A stretch of DNA of 64,000 nt from Caulobacterales bacterium (GTDB taxonomy: Bacteria; Pseudomonadota; Alphaproteobacteria; Caulobacterales; Caulobacteraceae), in contig JAEKKJ010000010.1 in NCBI GenBank assembly GCA_019510435.1, forward strand, positions 248,001 through 312,000, read 5' to 3'. The position numbers and the translations under genes were made by a program. Below the pieces are notes generated by a model that was not told where the DNA came from, searched no databases, and saw nothing but the letters and a program-made list of their open reading frames with translations. Positions 17,486 to 26,602 of the stretch are shown piece after piece (the stretch's first letter is position 1; the number at the start of each line of letters is the position of its first letter).

Positions 17486-17935
17486 TCAGCCCGGGGGGTG
17501 GCGCCGCAGCTGCAGGTCCTCGCGGCCGATCAGGCGGCCCTTCTCCGAACGGGCTTCCAGCCTGGCGATCTTCGAGCCGTCGACCGCGTCATACATGTCG
17601 GCCGGATGGGGATTGGGCGCAAACAGCCAGCGGTCGCCCCACTGGCGCAGCGCGACGATCACCGTGACGAAGTCCTCGCCCATCGGGGTCAGCACATATT
17701 CCTGGCGCCGTCCGTCGGCGCTGATCGGCTGGCGTTGCAGAATGCCGCCGTCCACCAGCTTCTTCAGCCGGGTCGACAAGAGGTTGCGGGAGATGCCGAG
17801 CTGCTTCTGGAAGTCGTCAAATCGCGTCGTCCCGCCGAAGGCCTCCCGCAGGATCATCAGACTGCCCCACTCGCCGATCAGGTCGATGGAGCGGGCCATC
17901 GGGCAAGGCTCGCCCGCCAGACTTCGTCTTTGCAT
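17486..17935 (-). CDS. HxlR/MarR-like winged-helix regulator
   Basis: 149 residues. CPMARSIDLIGEWGSLMILREAFGGTTRFDDF is the HxlR family opening, including its conserved Cys, which in characterised members senses electrophiles or oxidants. The winged helix follows: LGISRNLLSTRLKKLVDGG and the wing RQEYVLTPMGEDF. It is upstream of the quinone oxidoreductase gene on the same strand and is the natural candidate to control it. Divergent from the hydroxyproline gene at 18083. Confidence 0.92.
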   Translation of the reverse strand: MQRRSLAGEPCPMARSIDLIGEWGSLMILREAFGGTTRFDDFQKQLGISRNLLSTRLKKLVDGGILQRQPISADGRRQEYVLTPMGEDFVTVIVALRQWGDRWLFAPNPHPADMYDAVDGSKIARLEARSEKGRLIGREDLQLRRHPPG

Positions 17936-18082
17936 TGGCCCACCCTACCACGAACCGCGCCGCAGGCAGGCCGGCCCAGCCTCAACATGTCGGTCAGTGC
18001 GGAGCCGCTGCGTATTATTGCGCATAGAAATACGATATTGCTGCCTGGAGCGACCGACGTGTCGCGACTTCGGAGCTGGCTG

Positions 18083-19129
18083 ATGGGCGGCGCGACGCTG
18101 ACGGTGACCGACATGCATACGGCGGGGGAGCCGGTGCGCATCGTCGAGGACGGCTATCCGGAGCTGGAGGGGGCGAGCCTGCTGGAGAAGCGACGGGATG
18201 CGCGCCAGCGGTTCGACGGCCTGCGACGGCGGCTGATGCTGGAGCCGCGCGGCCATGCGGGCATGTACGGGGTGATCCCCACGGCGCCCAGCGATCCCAC
18301 GGCCGACCTCGCGGTGCTGTTCACCCACCAGGAGGGCTACAGCACCATGTGCGGCCACGCGACCATCGCCATCGGGCGCTGGGCGGTGGACAGCGGCCGC
18401 GTGGCGAGCCGCGGTGGCCACGCGCGCTTCCGGCTGGAGGCGCCCTGCGGGGTGGTGGAGGTGGAGGTGACGCCCGATCCGGCGGGCGGCGCGCCGCGGG
18501 TGGCGTTCGAGAGCGTGGAGTCGTTCGCGTCCCACCTGTCGCGGACGATCGAGACGCCAGGCTTCGGGGCGGTGGAGGTCGATGTGGCCTTCGGCGGCGC
18601 CTACTACGCGATCCTGCCGGCCTCGCGGCTGGGGCTGCCGCTGCTGGACAGCCCGCTGGCGGACCTCGTGGCGGCAGGGACGGCGCTGACCGCTGCGGTG
18701 CGCGAGCGCCTGCCGATCGAGCATCCGGAGGCGCCGGACCTGGGCTTCCTCTACGGGACGATCCTGACCGACGACGCGCCGCTGGGCCGGGGGGCGGCCA
18801 GCTACAACCTCTGCGTCTTCGCCGAGGGGCAGATCGACCGCTCGCCGACCGGCAGCGGGGTGACGGCGCGCCTGGCGCTGGCGGCGGCGCGGGGGGAGCT
18901 CTCGGTGGGCCAGCCGTGCGAGATCCGCGGCGTGTCCGGCGCCGGCTTCACCGCCCAGCTCAGCGCCCTGCTGCCGGGCGGGCCCACCCCGGGCAGCCGC
19001 GTGCGGGTGGCGGGCGTGGCCCACTATGCCAGCCGCGCCACCTTCCTGGCCGAGGCGGACGATCCGTTCGCCGACGGCTTTACCCTGCCCGAGCGGTTCG
19101 CCGACCTCTTGCCGGGCGCCCGCGCTTGA
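18083..19129 (+). CDS. Proline racemase family, probable trans-3-hydroxy-L-proline dehydratase
   Basis: 348 residues. The first active-site Cys is in TMCGHATIAIG, while the second catalytic position reads DRSPTGSGVTAR, with Thr where racemases and 4-hydroxyproline epimerases have Cys. That Cys/Thr pair is the known hallmark of trans-L-3-hydroxyproline dehydratases, which make pyrroline-2-carboxylate. ATG 18083 is used; GTG at 18059 would add eight residues. An N-terminal DMHTAGEPVRIV is typical. No other hydroxyproline gene is adjacent, so the pathway is inferred from the motif only. Confidence 0.88.
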   Translation: MGGATLTVTDMHTAGEPVRIVEDGYPELEGASLLEKRRDARQRFDGLRRRLMLEPRGHAGMYGVIPTAPSDPTADLAVLFTHQEGYSTMCGHATIAIGRWAVDSGRVASRGGHARFRLEAPCGVVEVEVTPDPAGGAPRVAFESVESFASHLSRTIETPGFGAVEVDVAFGGAYYAILPASRLGLPLLDSPLADLVAAGTALTAAVRERLPIEHPEAPDLGFLYGTILTDDAPLGRGAASYNLCVFAEGQIDRSPTGSGVTARLALAAARGELSVGQPCEIRGVSGAGFTAQLSALLPGGPTPGSRVRVAGVAHYASRATFLAEADDPFADGFTLPERFADLLPGARA

Positions 19130-19133
19130 CCGG

Positions 19134-20369
19134 CTAGAATCCGGCCACGCGCAGCGCCGCGGCCGCCGCCTGCTGGCCGCTGATCCAGGCGCCGTGGGCG
19201 GTGGAATAGGCGTGGGCGCTGACCGCCTCGCCGGCGAAGACGATGCGGTCCTCCACCGGCGCAGCCAGCACCCGCCGGGCGCCCGCGTGACCCGGCAAGG
19301 CGTGGGAATAGGACCCGCGGGCCCAGGGGTCGGCGCGCCACGCGGTCTCGGCCAGGGGCGTCAGGCGGCGGCGGAAGTCCGAGCCCATCAGGGCGCTGAG
19401 TTCCTCCACGGCGAAGGCGGTCATGGCGCCCGGGCCCTCGGCCTCCAGGGCTGCGGCGCAGCGCCCGCCCAGGAAGGCCTCGATATAGGGTCGGCCGAAG
19501 GGACGCAGGTGGTAGCTGCCGGTCTCGGTGCGGTCGGTGCGGCCGAAGAGGTGGCCCTCCGCCGGCAGGTCGTCCGCCGCGTCCAGGCCCAGCACCACCT
19601 TGTCGGCCAGGCCCAGCGGCAGGCCGGCCGCCGCGGCCTGGATGTGCGGCAGGCCGGGGGTGAAGGCCAGCCGTCCCTCGGCCAGGATCGGCGTCGGGAC
19701 CGCCACGATCACCGCCTTGGCATGCACCACCCCGCGTGGGGTCGTGAGCCGCAGATCAGGCCCGCCGTGGTCGATCCCGGTGACCGGGCAGTCGGTGACG
19801 ATCCGGTCCAGCGGCGCGAAGCTGGCGATGGCGGCGCCATAGCCCTGCCCCACCCGCCAGTTGACGCCGCTGTCGTCATAGGCGTCGTAGTCCAGCACCG
19901 AGACCTGGTCGTATTCGGCGCCGTTGTAGTAGCTGGAGACCGCGTCGATGAGGGGGTTCCAGCGGCCGCCGGGCTCGAACAGCTCCGCGCCGGGGCGGTC
20001 GACCCCGGTGCGGGCCGCGGCCTCCATACGTGCGTCGAAGGCGGCCATGGCGCGCTGGAAGTCGCGCTGGTCGTCCGGCGGGAAGTCCTGGTTTCCGGAC
20101 TGGCGCTCCCAGTGCGGTCGGCTGCGGTCAATGGAAAAGCCCGCCGCCTCGATGGCCTTGGCCAGGGGATTGACGTCCGCCGAGTGCAGCCAGCCGCAGC
20201 CCCGGTCCACGGGCAGGTCCGGGCGCGCGAGCACCGTCTCGGCCCGCCCGCCGATCCGCGCCCGCGCCTCCAGGCAGATGGCCGAGACCGGCGCGGCGGC
20301 GAGGGCGCGAATGGCCGCGATCCCCGCCGCCCCGGCCCCGATCACCACGACGTCGTAGCGGTCCTGCAT
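19134..20369 (-). CDS. Flavin amine oxidase-like FAD protein
   Basis: 411 residues. The N-terminus is the FAD-binding fold VVVIGAGAAGIAAIRAL, followed by the amine oxidase family second motif RIGGRAET. A C-terminal FAD motif IVFAGEAVSAHAYSTAHGAW is also present, with the terminal helix GQQAAAAAL. The family includes monoamine and polyamine oxidases; the substrate is unknown. There is no export signal. It ends 4 bases from the convergent hydroxyproline gene and lies 13 bases downstream of the M16 peptidase gene, probably in one operon. Confidence 0.9.
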   Translation of the reverse strand: MQDRYDVVVIGAGAAGIAAIRALAAAPVSAICLEARARIGGRAETVLARPDLPVDRGCGWLHSADVNPLAKAIEAAGFSIDRSRPHWERQSGNQDFPPDDQRDFQRAMAAFDARMEAAARTGVDRPGAELFEPGGRWNPLIDAVSSYYNGAEYDQVSVLDYDAYDDSGVNWRVGQGYGAAIASFAPLDRIVTDCPVTGIDHGGPDLRLTTPRGVVHAKAVIVAVPTPILAEGRLAFTPGLPHIQAAAAGLPLGLADKVVLGLDAADDLPAEGHLFGRTDRTETGSYHLRPFGRPYIEAFLGGRCAAALEAEGPGAMTAFAVEELSALMGSDFRRRLTPLAETAWRADPWARGSYSHALPGHAGARRVLAAPVEDRIVFAGEAVSAHAYSTAHGAWISGQQAAAAALRVAGF

Positions 20370-20382
20370 CGGACCTGGGCCC

Positions 20383-23214
20383 CTACTTCGCCTTGCGCAG
20401 GGTCGGGCTGCCGAGGTCGAGGTCGCCCACCGGGATCACCTCCAGCGCCGGCAGCTTGGCCTTCAGCGGACCCGTGAACGCCTTGGCGTCCCCGGCGACG
20501 ATCACGCTGGCCTGGGCCGGATCCAGCACCCGCTTGGCGAAGGCCTGCACCTGGGCGGCGTCGACCGCCTCCACCTTGGCGGTGTAGCGGCTCACCTCGT
20601 CCAGCGGGATGCCGTAGAGGGCGTAGCTGCCGAGGATGTCGGCCAGGCCGCCGGAGGTGGCCAGCTCACGGCCATATTCGCCTTCCAGGGTGGACTTGCG
20701 CGCCTTCAGCTCGTCGGCGGTGGCGGGCGTGGCGGCCAGCTTGCCCATCTCGGCGTCGATCAGGTCCAGCACCTGGGGGGCGGACTCGTTCTTGGTCTGG
20801 GCCGAGGCGCGGAACGAGCCGGTGCTGCGCGCCGCCGACAGCCGCGCGGAGGCGCCGTAGGAGAGGCCGCGCTTGATGCGGATCTCCTCGTTCAGCCGGG
20901 CGGAATAGCCGCCGCCCAGCACGGTCGTGGCCACCACGCCGGTGTAGTAGTCCGGATCGCCGCGGGCGATGGCCGGCTTGGCCACATTGACAGAGGCCTG
21001 GCCGGTGCCAGGGATGTCGATGACGATCGCGCGCGGCTTGGCGGCCGGCTGGATCGCCGGCGGCGGGGGCAGCGGGGCGGCAGGCTTGGCCCAGTCGCCG
21101 AACGCCTTCTCGGCGAGGGCGAAGCCGGCCTCGGGCTCGATGTCGCCGGTCAGCACCAAGATGGCGTTGTCGGGCCGGAACCAGGCGGTGTGCAGCGCGC
21201 CCAGGTCGGCCGGCTTCAGCTTGGCGATCGAGGCCGGCGTGCCGCTGGGCACATGGCCGAAGGGCGTGCCGGCATAGACCACCGGCGCGGCGGCGAAGCC
21301 AGCCACCTGGCCCGGCTGCTCGTAGGCGACGCGCAGGCCGTCCAGCGCCTGGTCGCGCTGGCGCTCCAGCTCCTCGGCTGCGAAGGCCGGGTTCTTCACC
21401 ACATCGGCCATGATCGCCATGGCCTCAGTGAGCTTGTCCGGCATGACGTTGAGGGTCACCGACGAGCTTTCCAGCCCGCCGCCCGAGGACAGGCTGGCGC
21501 CCAGAGATTCCACCTGGCGCGCCACGTCTCGGGCCGAGCGGGTCTTGGTGCCCTCGGTCAGCATGTCGGCCATCATGGCGTTGGCGCCGGCCAGGCCCTG
21601 CGGATCGGCCCAGGCGCCGGTCTTCACCGTCAGGTCCGCGGTCACCAGCGGCAGGCTGGACGAGCGGGCGACGACCACGCGCAGGCCATTGGCCAGGGTC
21701 TTCTCCGCCGGCTTGGGCAGGACGGGCGGCACGGCCTCGCCGATCGGCGGCGGCGTCTGGCGCTGGCCCTCCGGCGCGAGGGTGAAGACCGGGCCGGTGT
21801 AGGTGGCCACGGTCTTGGGCGGCGGCGGCGGCGCGGGCTCGGCCTCGCCCTTGGGCCGCTCGCTCTCGGGGCGGTAGCGGATGGTCATGCGCCGCTCGGG
21901 GTCGAGGTACTTCTGCGCCACCCGCTGCACATCGGCGGGGGTGACCGCCTGGATCGCGGCCAGGTCGGTGTTGACGTGGTTCGGATCGCCGGCCACCCGC
22001 AGGGCGTAGCCGAGGGCGCTGGCCCGGCCCTCGATGGTCTCGCGCTCGCGCAGGGCGTCGGCCACCAGCTCGTTCTTGGCCTCGGCCAGCTCTGCGGCGG
22101 TGGGCGGGGCGTTGCGCAGCTTGGCGACCTCGGCCAGCAGGGCGCTCTCACCCTCCTGGATCGTGTGGCCACTGGCCATCACCGCGCCCAGGGCGACCAG
22201 TCCCGGGTCGTGCGGCAGGTCGGCGTTGGAGAACGCCTCGGCGGCGATCTGCTTCTCATAGACCAGGCTGTCGTAGAGCCGGGACGACTTGCCCCCCGAC
22301 AGGATGGCGTCCAGCACCTTCAGCGGGGCGGCGTCGGCGTCGGAGGCGGCCGCGCCCTGGAAGGTCACCACCACGGCCGGCAGCGGCACGTTGGGGCCGT
22401 AGCCGTCGAAGACGCCGGGCTTGGTGCGCGGCGGCTCCTTGGCCGTCACCCGCGGCAGCGGCTGGGGCGGGTTCTTGAGGACACCGAAGTACTTGTCGAC
22501 CCAGGCGTCCAGCTTCTGCGGATCGAAGTTGCCGACCACGATCAGGGCGGCGTTGTCGGGCCGGTAGTAGGTCTCGTGGAAGGCGCGCACGTCGTCCAGG
22601 GTCGCGGCGTCCAGCTCGGCGATATTGCCGATCCCGGGGCGCTTGTAGGGGTGGGTCGTGTAGCTGGCCTCGGGGACATAGAGGGTCATCAGCCGGCCGT
22701 AGGGCGAGGCGAGCACCCGCTGGCGCAGCTCCTCCTTGACCACGTCGCGCTCGGACTTGAAGTCGGCCTCGTCCACTACCAGCGTGCCCAGCCGCTCGGC
22801 CTCGGCCCACAGCAGCCGCTGCAGGTGGTTGGCGGGCACGACCTCGTAGTAGTCGGTGTAGTCGTCGGCGGTGGAGGCGTTGTTCATCCCGCCCACGTCC
22901 TCGGTGAGGCGGTCGAAGCTCTCGGCGGGCAGGTCGCGGGTGGCCTTGAACATCAGGTGTTCGAAGAGGTGCGCGAAGCCGGAGCGGCCCTGGGGGTCGT
23001 CCTTGGAGCCGACGCCGTACCACAGCTGCACGGTCACATTCGGCGTGGCGCGGTCCAGCGAGGCGTAGACCTTCAGGCCATTGGGCAGGGTGCGGGTGGT
23101 GAACCGGATCGGCGGCACGTCCGCCGCGGCGGCGGGCGTGGCGAGGACGATGGGCGCGAGCGCGCCGGTCGACAGGAGGAAGGCGAGGCCGGCGGCGCGG
23201 ACGGTGCGGAGCAT
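20383..23214 (-). CDS. Two-domain M16 (pitrilysin-type) zinc peptidase, secreted
   Basis: 943 residues. A signal peptide of about 31 residues ends APAAAAD. The first M16 unit has the inverted zinc motif H82-LFE-H86 and the distal region DFKSERDVVKEEL. The second unit, from about residue 500, lacks HxxEH (LAGANAMMADML) and is the usual inactive partner half that closes the clamshell. A Pro-rich linker separates them. It probably degrades peptides in the periplasm or outer envelope. The promoter region upstream carries the 225-bp palindromic element. Confidence 0.94.
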   Translation of the reverse strand: MLRTVRAAGLAFLLSTGALAPIVLATPAAAADVPPIRFTTRTLPNGLKVYASLDRATPNVTVQLWYGVGSKDDPQGRSGFAHLFEHLMFKATRDLPAESFDRLTEDVGGMNNASTADDYTDYYEVVPANHLQRLLWAEAERLGTLVVDEADFKSERDVVKEELRQRVLASPYGRLMTLYVPEASYTTHPYKRPGIGNIAELDAATLDDVRAFHETYYRPDNAALIVVGNFDPQKLDAWVDKYFGVLKNPPQPLPRVTAKEPPRTKPGVFDGYGPNVPLPAVVVTFQGAAASDADAAPLKVLDAILSGGKSSRLYDSLVYEKQIAAEAFSNADLPHDPGLVALGAVMASGHTIQEGESALLAEVAKLRNAPPTAAELAEAKNELVADALRERETIEGRASALGYALRVAGDPNHVNTDLAAIQAVTPADVQRVAQKYLDPERRMTIRYRPESERPKGEAEPAPPPPPKTVATYTGPVFTLAPEGQRQTPPPIGEAVPPVLPKPAEKTLANGLRVVVARSSSLPLVTADLTVKTGAWADPQGLAGANAMMADMLTEGTKTRSARDVARQVESLGASLSSGGGLESSSVTLNVMPDKLTEAMAIMADVVKNPAFAAEELERQRDQALDGLRVAYEQPGQVAGFAAAPVVYAGTPFGHVPSGTPASIAKLKPADLGALHTAWFRPDNAILVLTGDIEPEAGFALAEKAFGDWAKPAAPLPPPPAIQPAAKPRAIVIDIPGTGQASVNVAKPAIARGDPDYYTGVVATTVLGGGYSARLNEEIRIKRGLSYGASARLSAARSTGSFRASAQTKNESAPQVLDLIDAEMGKLAATPATADELKARKSTLEGEYGRELATSGGLADILGSYALYGIPLDEVSRYTAKVEAVDAAQVQAFAKRVLDPAQASVIVAGDAKAFTGPLKAKLPALEVIPVGDLDLGSPTLRKAK

Positions 23215-23716
23215 GGGCGATCCCGGAGGGCCAAAGACGGGTAACTCCTTAGCACCCCCTCCCGACGCGGGAAGCTTACGAGGCGTTCATCTGGGCGAGG
23301 GCTGCTTAGAGGAAGGGAACCGCGGAAAAGGGCCGCGTGGCGGCCCTGTCTTTTCCAACCACGAATGAACACGAAGACCACGAATGGGCGGCAGGTCATC
23401 GCCCACGGCGCGGCAGCCTCTCCGATCCATTCGTGTTCTTCGTGTCCATTCGTGGTTCCCGTCCTGACGGTCAGCGCAACGAGCGCCCGCGGCGCGGGCC
23501 GACGACCCGCCTTCCGCGTCCTTCCGCGTTTTCCGCGGTTCAAAGAGCCGAGCGCGCAGCGGGACTGGACGCCGGCCCAGCGCATCCCCACATCCGAACG
23601 GTGTTCTTCCACGAACATATGACGCCGACGCACCTGGCGCGCGCCGGTCCAAGGGGCCACGGGCCGGTGAATCTGCGCTCTTGCAGCACAGGTCTGCACA
23701 ACTGCAGAATGTGACC
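23215..23716. other. Divergent intergenic region carrying a palindromic element
   Basis: 502 bases between the M16 and LysR starts. The middle is occupied by the 225-bp repeat at 23317-23541. The LysR promoter would lie in 23550-23716; a CTGCA-rich stretch with CTGCACAACTGCAG at 23694-23707 is an imperfect palindrome that could be a LysR site. Nothing coding seen. Confidence 0.6.
23317..23541 (-). repeat. 225-bp palindromic MITE-like element, single copy
   Basis: Bounded by 13-bp terminal inverted repeats GAACCGCGGAAAA (23317-23329) and TTTTCCGCGGTTC (23529-23541). Inside is a hairpin with 31-base arms (23357-23387 and 23427-23457; AACCACGAATGAACACGAAG...), arms nearly perfect, with a 39-base loop. 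The same element occurs three times in tandem and in opposite orientation at 42675-43359, including a conserved loop. No coding capacity and no transposase nearby. It may have been mobilised by an enzyme elsewhere. Confidence 0.85.
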
Positions 23717-24676
23717 ATGTTCGATTGGAATGACCTGAAGGCGTTCCTTGCTGTCGCGCGCGGGGGCTCGACCCTGGCGGCGTCCAAGCAACTGGGCGTC
23801 AACCAGACCACCGTGGCGCGGCGCATCGAGACGCTGGAGCACGCGCTGGGCTTCAAGCTGTTCGAGCGCGGCCAGACCGGCAGCCGCCTGACCGAGGCGG
23901 GCAGCAGCCTGATCCCCGAGGCGGAGAACGTGGAGCGGGCGGCGATCCGCTTCGCCAACCAGGCCGGCGGGCAACTGCGCGGCGTCTCCGGCGCCCTCCG
24001 GCTCACCACCAACGAGCTGGTGGCCAATGTGATGGTGATCCCGGCGCTGGTGGAGTTCCGCAGGCTGCATCCGGACATACACGTGGAGCTGGTGATCACC
24101 GACCGCACCCTGGACATCGCCGCGGGCGAGGCGGACCTGGCCATCCGCACCAGCCAGCAGCTGGAGGCCTCGGACCTGGTCGCCCGCAAGATCGGCGACC
24201 ACGAGATCGCCCTCTACTGCAGCCGCGACTATGCCGTGCGGTACGGCGTCCCGCAGTCGTTCGAGGACCTGAAGGACCACGACCTGATCGACGTGGCGAT
24301 GGAGGTCGGGGCGCTGCCGGCCGCCACCGTCATGATGCGCTATTCGGGCGGCAAGCCGGCGGTCACCCGCTCCAACAGCATGACCAGCCTGGTGCATGCG
24401 GTGAAGGCGGGCCTGGGCATCGGGGCCATCCCCTGCACCATCGCCGATCCCGACCGCGACCTGGTGCGCTGTTCGGATCCGATCACCGAGGCGCGGGCCT
24501 CGTCCTGGATCGTCACGCGCCGGGAGCTGAAGGACACGCCACGGATGCGCGCCTTCATCGACTTCATGGCGCCCCACCTGCAGCAGGCGATCCGCGCCAG
24601 CGAGGAACGGGGCCGGCTGCGGCTGGCGGAGGACGCCGCCGCCATCGTCCCGTTCCCCACGCAGAGCGCCGGTTAG
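23717..24676 (+). CDS. LysR family transcriptional regulator
   Basis: 319 residues from the ATG at 23717 (MFDWNDLKAFLAVARGG), which is the usual LysR start. The HTH is complete: LAASKQLGVNQTTVARRIETLE, then FERGQTGSRLTEAG. The effector domain begins GALRLTTNELVANVMVIPAL. The family usually regulates a divergent gene, here the M16 peptidase, but the palindromic element separates the two starts by 500 bases. The ligand is unknown. Confidence 0.93.
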   Translation: MFDWNDLKAFLAVARGGSTLAASKQLGVNQTTVARRIETLEHALGFKLFERGQTGSRLTEAGSSLIPEAENVERAAIRFANQAGGQLRGVSGALRLTTNELVANVMVIPALVEFRRLHPDIHVELVITDRTLDIAAGEADLAIRTSQQLEASDLVARKIGDHEIALYCSRDYAVRYGVPQSFEDLKDHDLIDVAMEVGALPAATVMMRYSGGKPAVTRSNSMTSLVHAVKAGLGIGAIPCTIADPDRDLVRCSDPITEARASSWIVTRRELKDTPRMRAFIDFMAPHLQQAIRASEERGRLRLAEDAAAIVPFPTQSAG

Positions 24677-24683
24677 CCGCGCC

Positions 24684-25106
24684 CTACGCCACCGACAAGG
24701 CCACGTCGGCGCCGTTGCGGGTCAGCTCGGAATAGGGGCAGACCACGTGGGCCTTGGCCACCAGGTCCTCGGCCAGCGCCTTGTCGACGCCGGGGATCGC
24801 CACCTTCAGCGCGATCTCCAGGCCGAAGCCGCCGCCGTCCGCCCGCGGCCCGATGCCCACCGTCGCGGTGACCGTGGTGTCGGCGGGAATGGCCACCTTC
24901 TCGCGGCCGCCGACGAACTTCAGCGCGCCCAGGAAGCAGGCGGAATAGCCGGCGGCGAACAGCTGCTCGGGATTGGTGCCCGCCCCGCCGGCGCCGCCCA
25001 GCTCCTTGACGGTGTCGAGGGTGAGGTCCAGCCGCCCGTCCGACGAGCGGGCGGTCCCGGTGCGGCCGCCGGTGGCGGTGGCTTCGGCGCGATACAGGAT
25101 GGTCAT
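24684..25106 (-). CDS. ohr: Organic hydroperoxide resistance protein (Ohr)
   Basis: 140 residues, the standard length. The two reactive cysteines are in [13 protein letters not shown] and [13 protein letters not shown], the Ohr hallmark, with an active-site Arg region early. Ohr reduces organic and lipid hydroperoxides in the cytoplasm using lipoylated proteins. It is divergent from a MarR gene with a 14-bp palindrome in between, the classic ohr/ohrR arrangement. Confidence 0.96.
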   Translation of the reverse strand: MTILYRAEATATGGRTGTARSSDGRLDLTLDTVKELGGAGGAGTNPEQLFAAGYSACFLGALKFVGGREKVAIPADTTVTATVGIGPRADGGGFGLEIALKVAIPGVDKALAEDLVAKAHVVCPYSELTRNGADVALSVA

Positions 25107-25142
25107 GGGGGAGGTCCTTTCGAATTTCGTTCTGCGACAATC

Positions 25143-25207
25143 ATTATCGCGATAATGGATAGCTAGGCGGCGGTCAATCCCTTGTCAAGGCATCTTTTAT
25201 CGCGATA
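25143..25207. promoter_or_regulatory. Two OhrR-type palindromic operators
   Basis: ATTATCGCGATAAT at 25143-25156 is a perfect 14-bp palindrome, and TATCGCGATA at 25198-25207 is a second copy just before the ohrR start at 25217. Spacing between centres is 53 bases. One site overlaps the region upstream of ohr, the other that upstream of ohrR, so the regulator probably represses both. Confidence 0.8.
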
Positions 25208-25216
25208 TATAACGAC

Positions 25217-25660
25217 ATGACGACGCTCTCGCCCGTTCCGCTGGACAACCAGCTGTGCTTCGCCATCTACGGCGCCACCATCGCCATCAACCGCGCCTAC
25301 AAGCCGTTGCTGGATAAACTGGGTCTGACCTATCCGCAGTTCCTGGTGCTGAGCGCGCTGTGGGAGGCGGACGGGCGCACGATCGGGGCCGTCGCCGAGC
25401 GCCTGGACCTGGAGCCCAGCACCATCACGCCCCTGGTCAAGCGCCTGGAACTGGCGGGGTTCGTGACCCGCCGGCGCAACCCGGACGACGAGCGCCAGGT
25501 GCAGGTGCGCTTGACCGACAAGGGCTGGTCGATGCGCCAGGAGACGGTGTGCCTGGCCGAGGCCCTGCTGACCCGCTCGGGCCTGACGGTCGCCCAGGTC
25601 CAGGCCCTCAACGCCCAGGTGCGGCAGCTGCGCGACGCGGTCGCCGCCCCGCCGCCCTGA
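25217..25660 (+). CDS. ohrR: MarR-family organic peroxide sensor (OhrR)
   Basis: 147 residues. The peroxide-sensing Cys is at position 14 in LDNQLCFAIYGA, the conserved location in OhrR. The winged helix reads VAERLDLEPSTITPLVKRLE and RNPDDERQVQVRLTDKG. There are no further cysteines of the two-Cys type except one in helix 5 (TVCLAEAL), so it could be of the 2-Cys Xanthomonas type. Oxidation should release it from the palindromes upstream and induce ohr. Confidence 0.93.
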   Translation: MTTLSPVPLDNQLCFAIYGATIAINRAYKPLLDKLGLTYPQFLVLSALWEADGRTIGAVAERLDLEPSTITPLVKRLELAGFVTRRRNPDDERQVQVRLTDKGWSMRQETVCLAEALLTRSGLTVAQVQALNAQVRQLRDAVAAPPP

Positions 25661-25673
25661 GGCGCGGCCGGGC

Positions 25674-26597
25674 TCAGGATCCCGCCGGCTTCCATCCGCT
25701 CTGCGCCAGGAACGCCTTGGGGTCGGCCATCTCGTAGATCGCCTTCAGGGCCGCGTGCTTGTCCGGCGCGCGGTCGTAATAGGCCTTCACGATCCGGTAG
25801 CCGACCCAGTAGCCCAGGTCGCCCGGATGCTCGGCGTCGCCGGGGCCGTTGTACATCCAGGCCGAGAGGTCGGTCTTGTCCTCGTCGCGGACGAAGGCGG
25901 CCTCGATCTGCGCCTCCTTGCCCCTGGTCCAGGCGGCGTGCTGGTGGTCGCCCACCTCGCCGGAGATCAGCTCGGCGGTGAATTCGCCCGCCCCCTCCAT
26001 CAGCGACATGGCCAGGACGGTCGCGCCCGGGACGCCCGGGTCCAGCGCCTGCTGGGCGGGCGACTGCTGCACGTGGCCGTATTCGTGGGCGATGGTGTGG
26101 ACGAAGCGGTCCTCCAGGTTCGGGTTCATGAAGTCCGCCGCGCAGAGGGCCTCGAGGCCCATGGTGACGCCCCCCGGCTCGGTGATGCCGACGGGGCGCC
26201 CGCGCCCCACGGCGATGGTCACCGGCGCCGGCTTGGCCTCGGGATAGAGCGCCGAGAGCTTGGCGAGGGCCGCGGTCAGCCGCCTGGTCACCGCGGGCAG
26301 GACCGCGAGGCACCGCCGGGCGTTCTCATAGGTCTCGGGGTGGGCCTCGATGGCGGCCGCCATCCGCGCCCCGGTCACATTGCGCAGCTTGGCCAGCTGG
26401 TGGAGGCCGGGTGTGCCGGGCGCCAGGTAGTCGCGGTCCAGCTGCTCGGCGGTGGGATGGCCGCCGGCGGCGTCGTAGACCCGGTAGAACCGCGCCACGT
26501 CCTCGGTGACGATCTGCGGCTTGGGCGCGGCCTGCGCGCCAAGGGCTGGGGCCCACAGCGCGATGGCGGCCAGCGCCGCCGACAGGCCGCGAACCAT
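25674..26597 (-). CDS. DUF2268-type putative zinc protease, secreted
   Basis: 307 residues with a signal peptide ending ALGAQAAP. The zinc-binding HEYGH motif is in VHTIAHEYGHVQQ near residue 180, with a likely third ligand in LMEGAGEFTAELISGE. DUF2268 proteins are predicted periplasmic Zn proteases of unknown substrate. The C-terminal half has YWVGYRIVKAYYDRAPDK, typical of the family. It ends 13 bases from the convergent ohrR and lies 5 bases downstream of the small gene at 26603, so the two are cotranscribed. Confidence 0.85.
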   Translation of the reverse strand: MVRGLSAALAAIALWAPALGAQAAPKPQIVTEDVARFYRVYDAAGGHPTAEQLDRDYLAPGTPGLHQLAKLRNVTGARMAAAIEAHPETYENARRCLAVLPAVTRRLTAALAKLSALYPEAKPAPVTIAVGRGRPVGITEPGGVTMGLEALCAADFMNPNLEDRFVHTIAHEYGHVQQSPAQQALDPGVPGATVLAMSLMEGAGEFTAELISGEVGDHQHAAWTRGKEAQIEAAFVRDEDKTDLSAWMYNGPGDAEHPGDLGYWVGYRIVKAYYDRAPDKHAALKAIYEMADPKAFLAQSGWKPAGS

Positions 26598-26602
26598 GGG
26601 AC

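Noticed and set aside
20383..23244. Long open frames antisense to M16, acs, ferredoxin reductase and the aspartyl protease genes
   Set aside because: They mirror high-GC coding strands, are Gly/Ala/Arg/His-rich, and show no family motifs; the opposite strand has clear conserved proteins.
23340..23700. Short open frames across the palindromic elements
   Set aside because: They are translations of the repeat itself, identical in pattern at both sites, without start signals.
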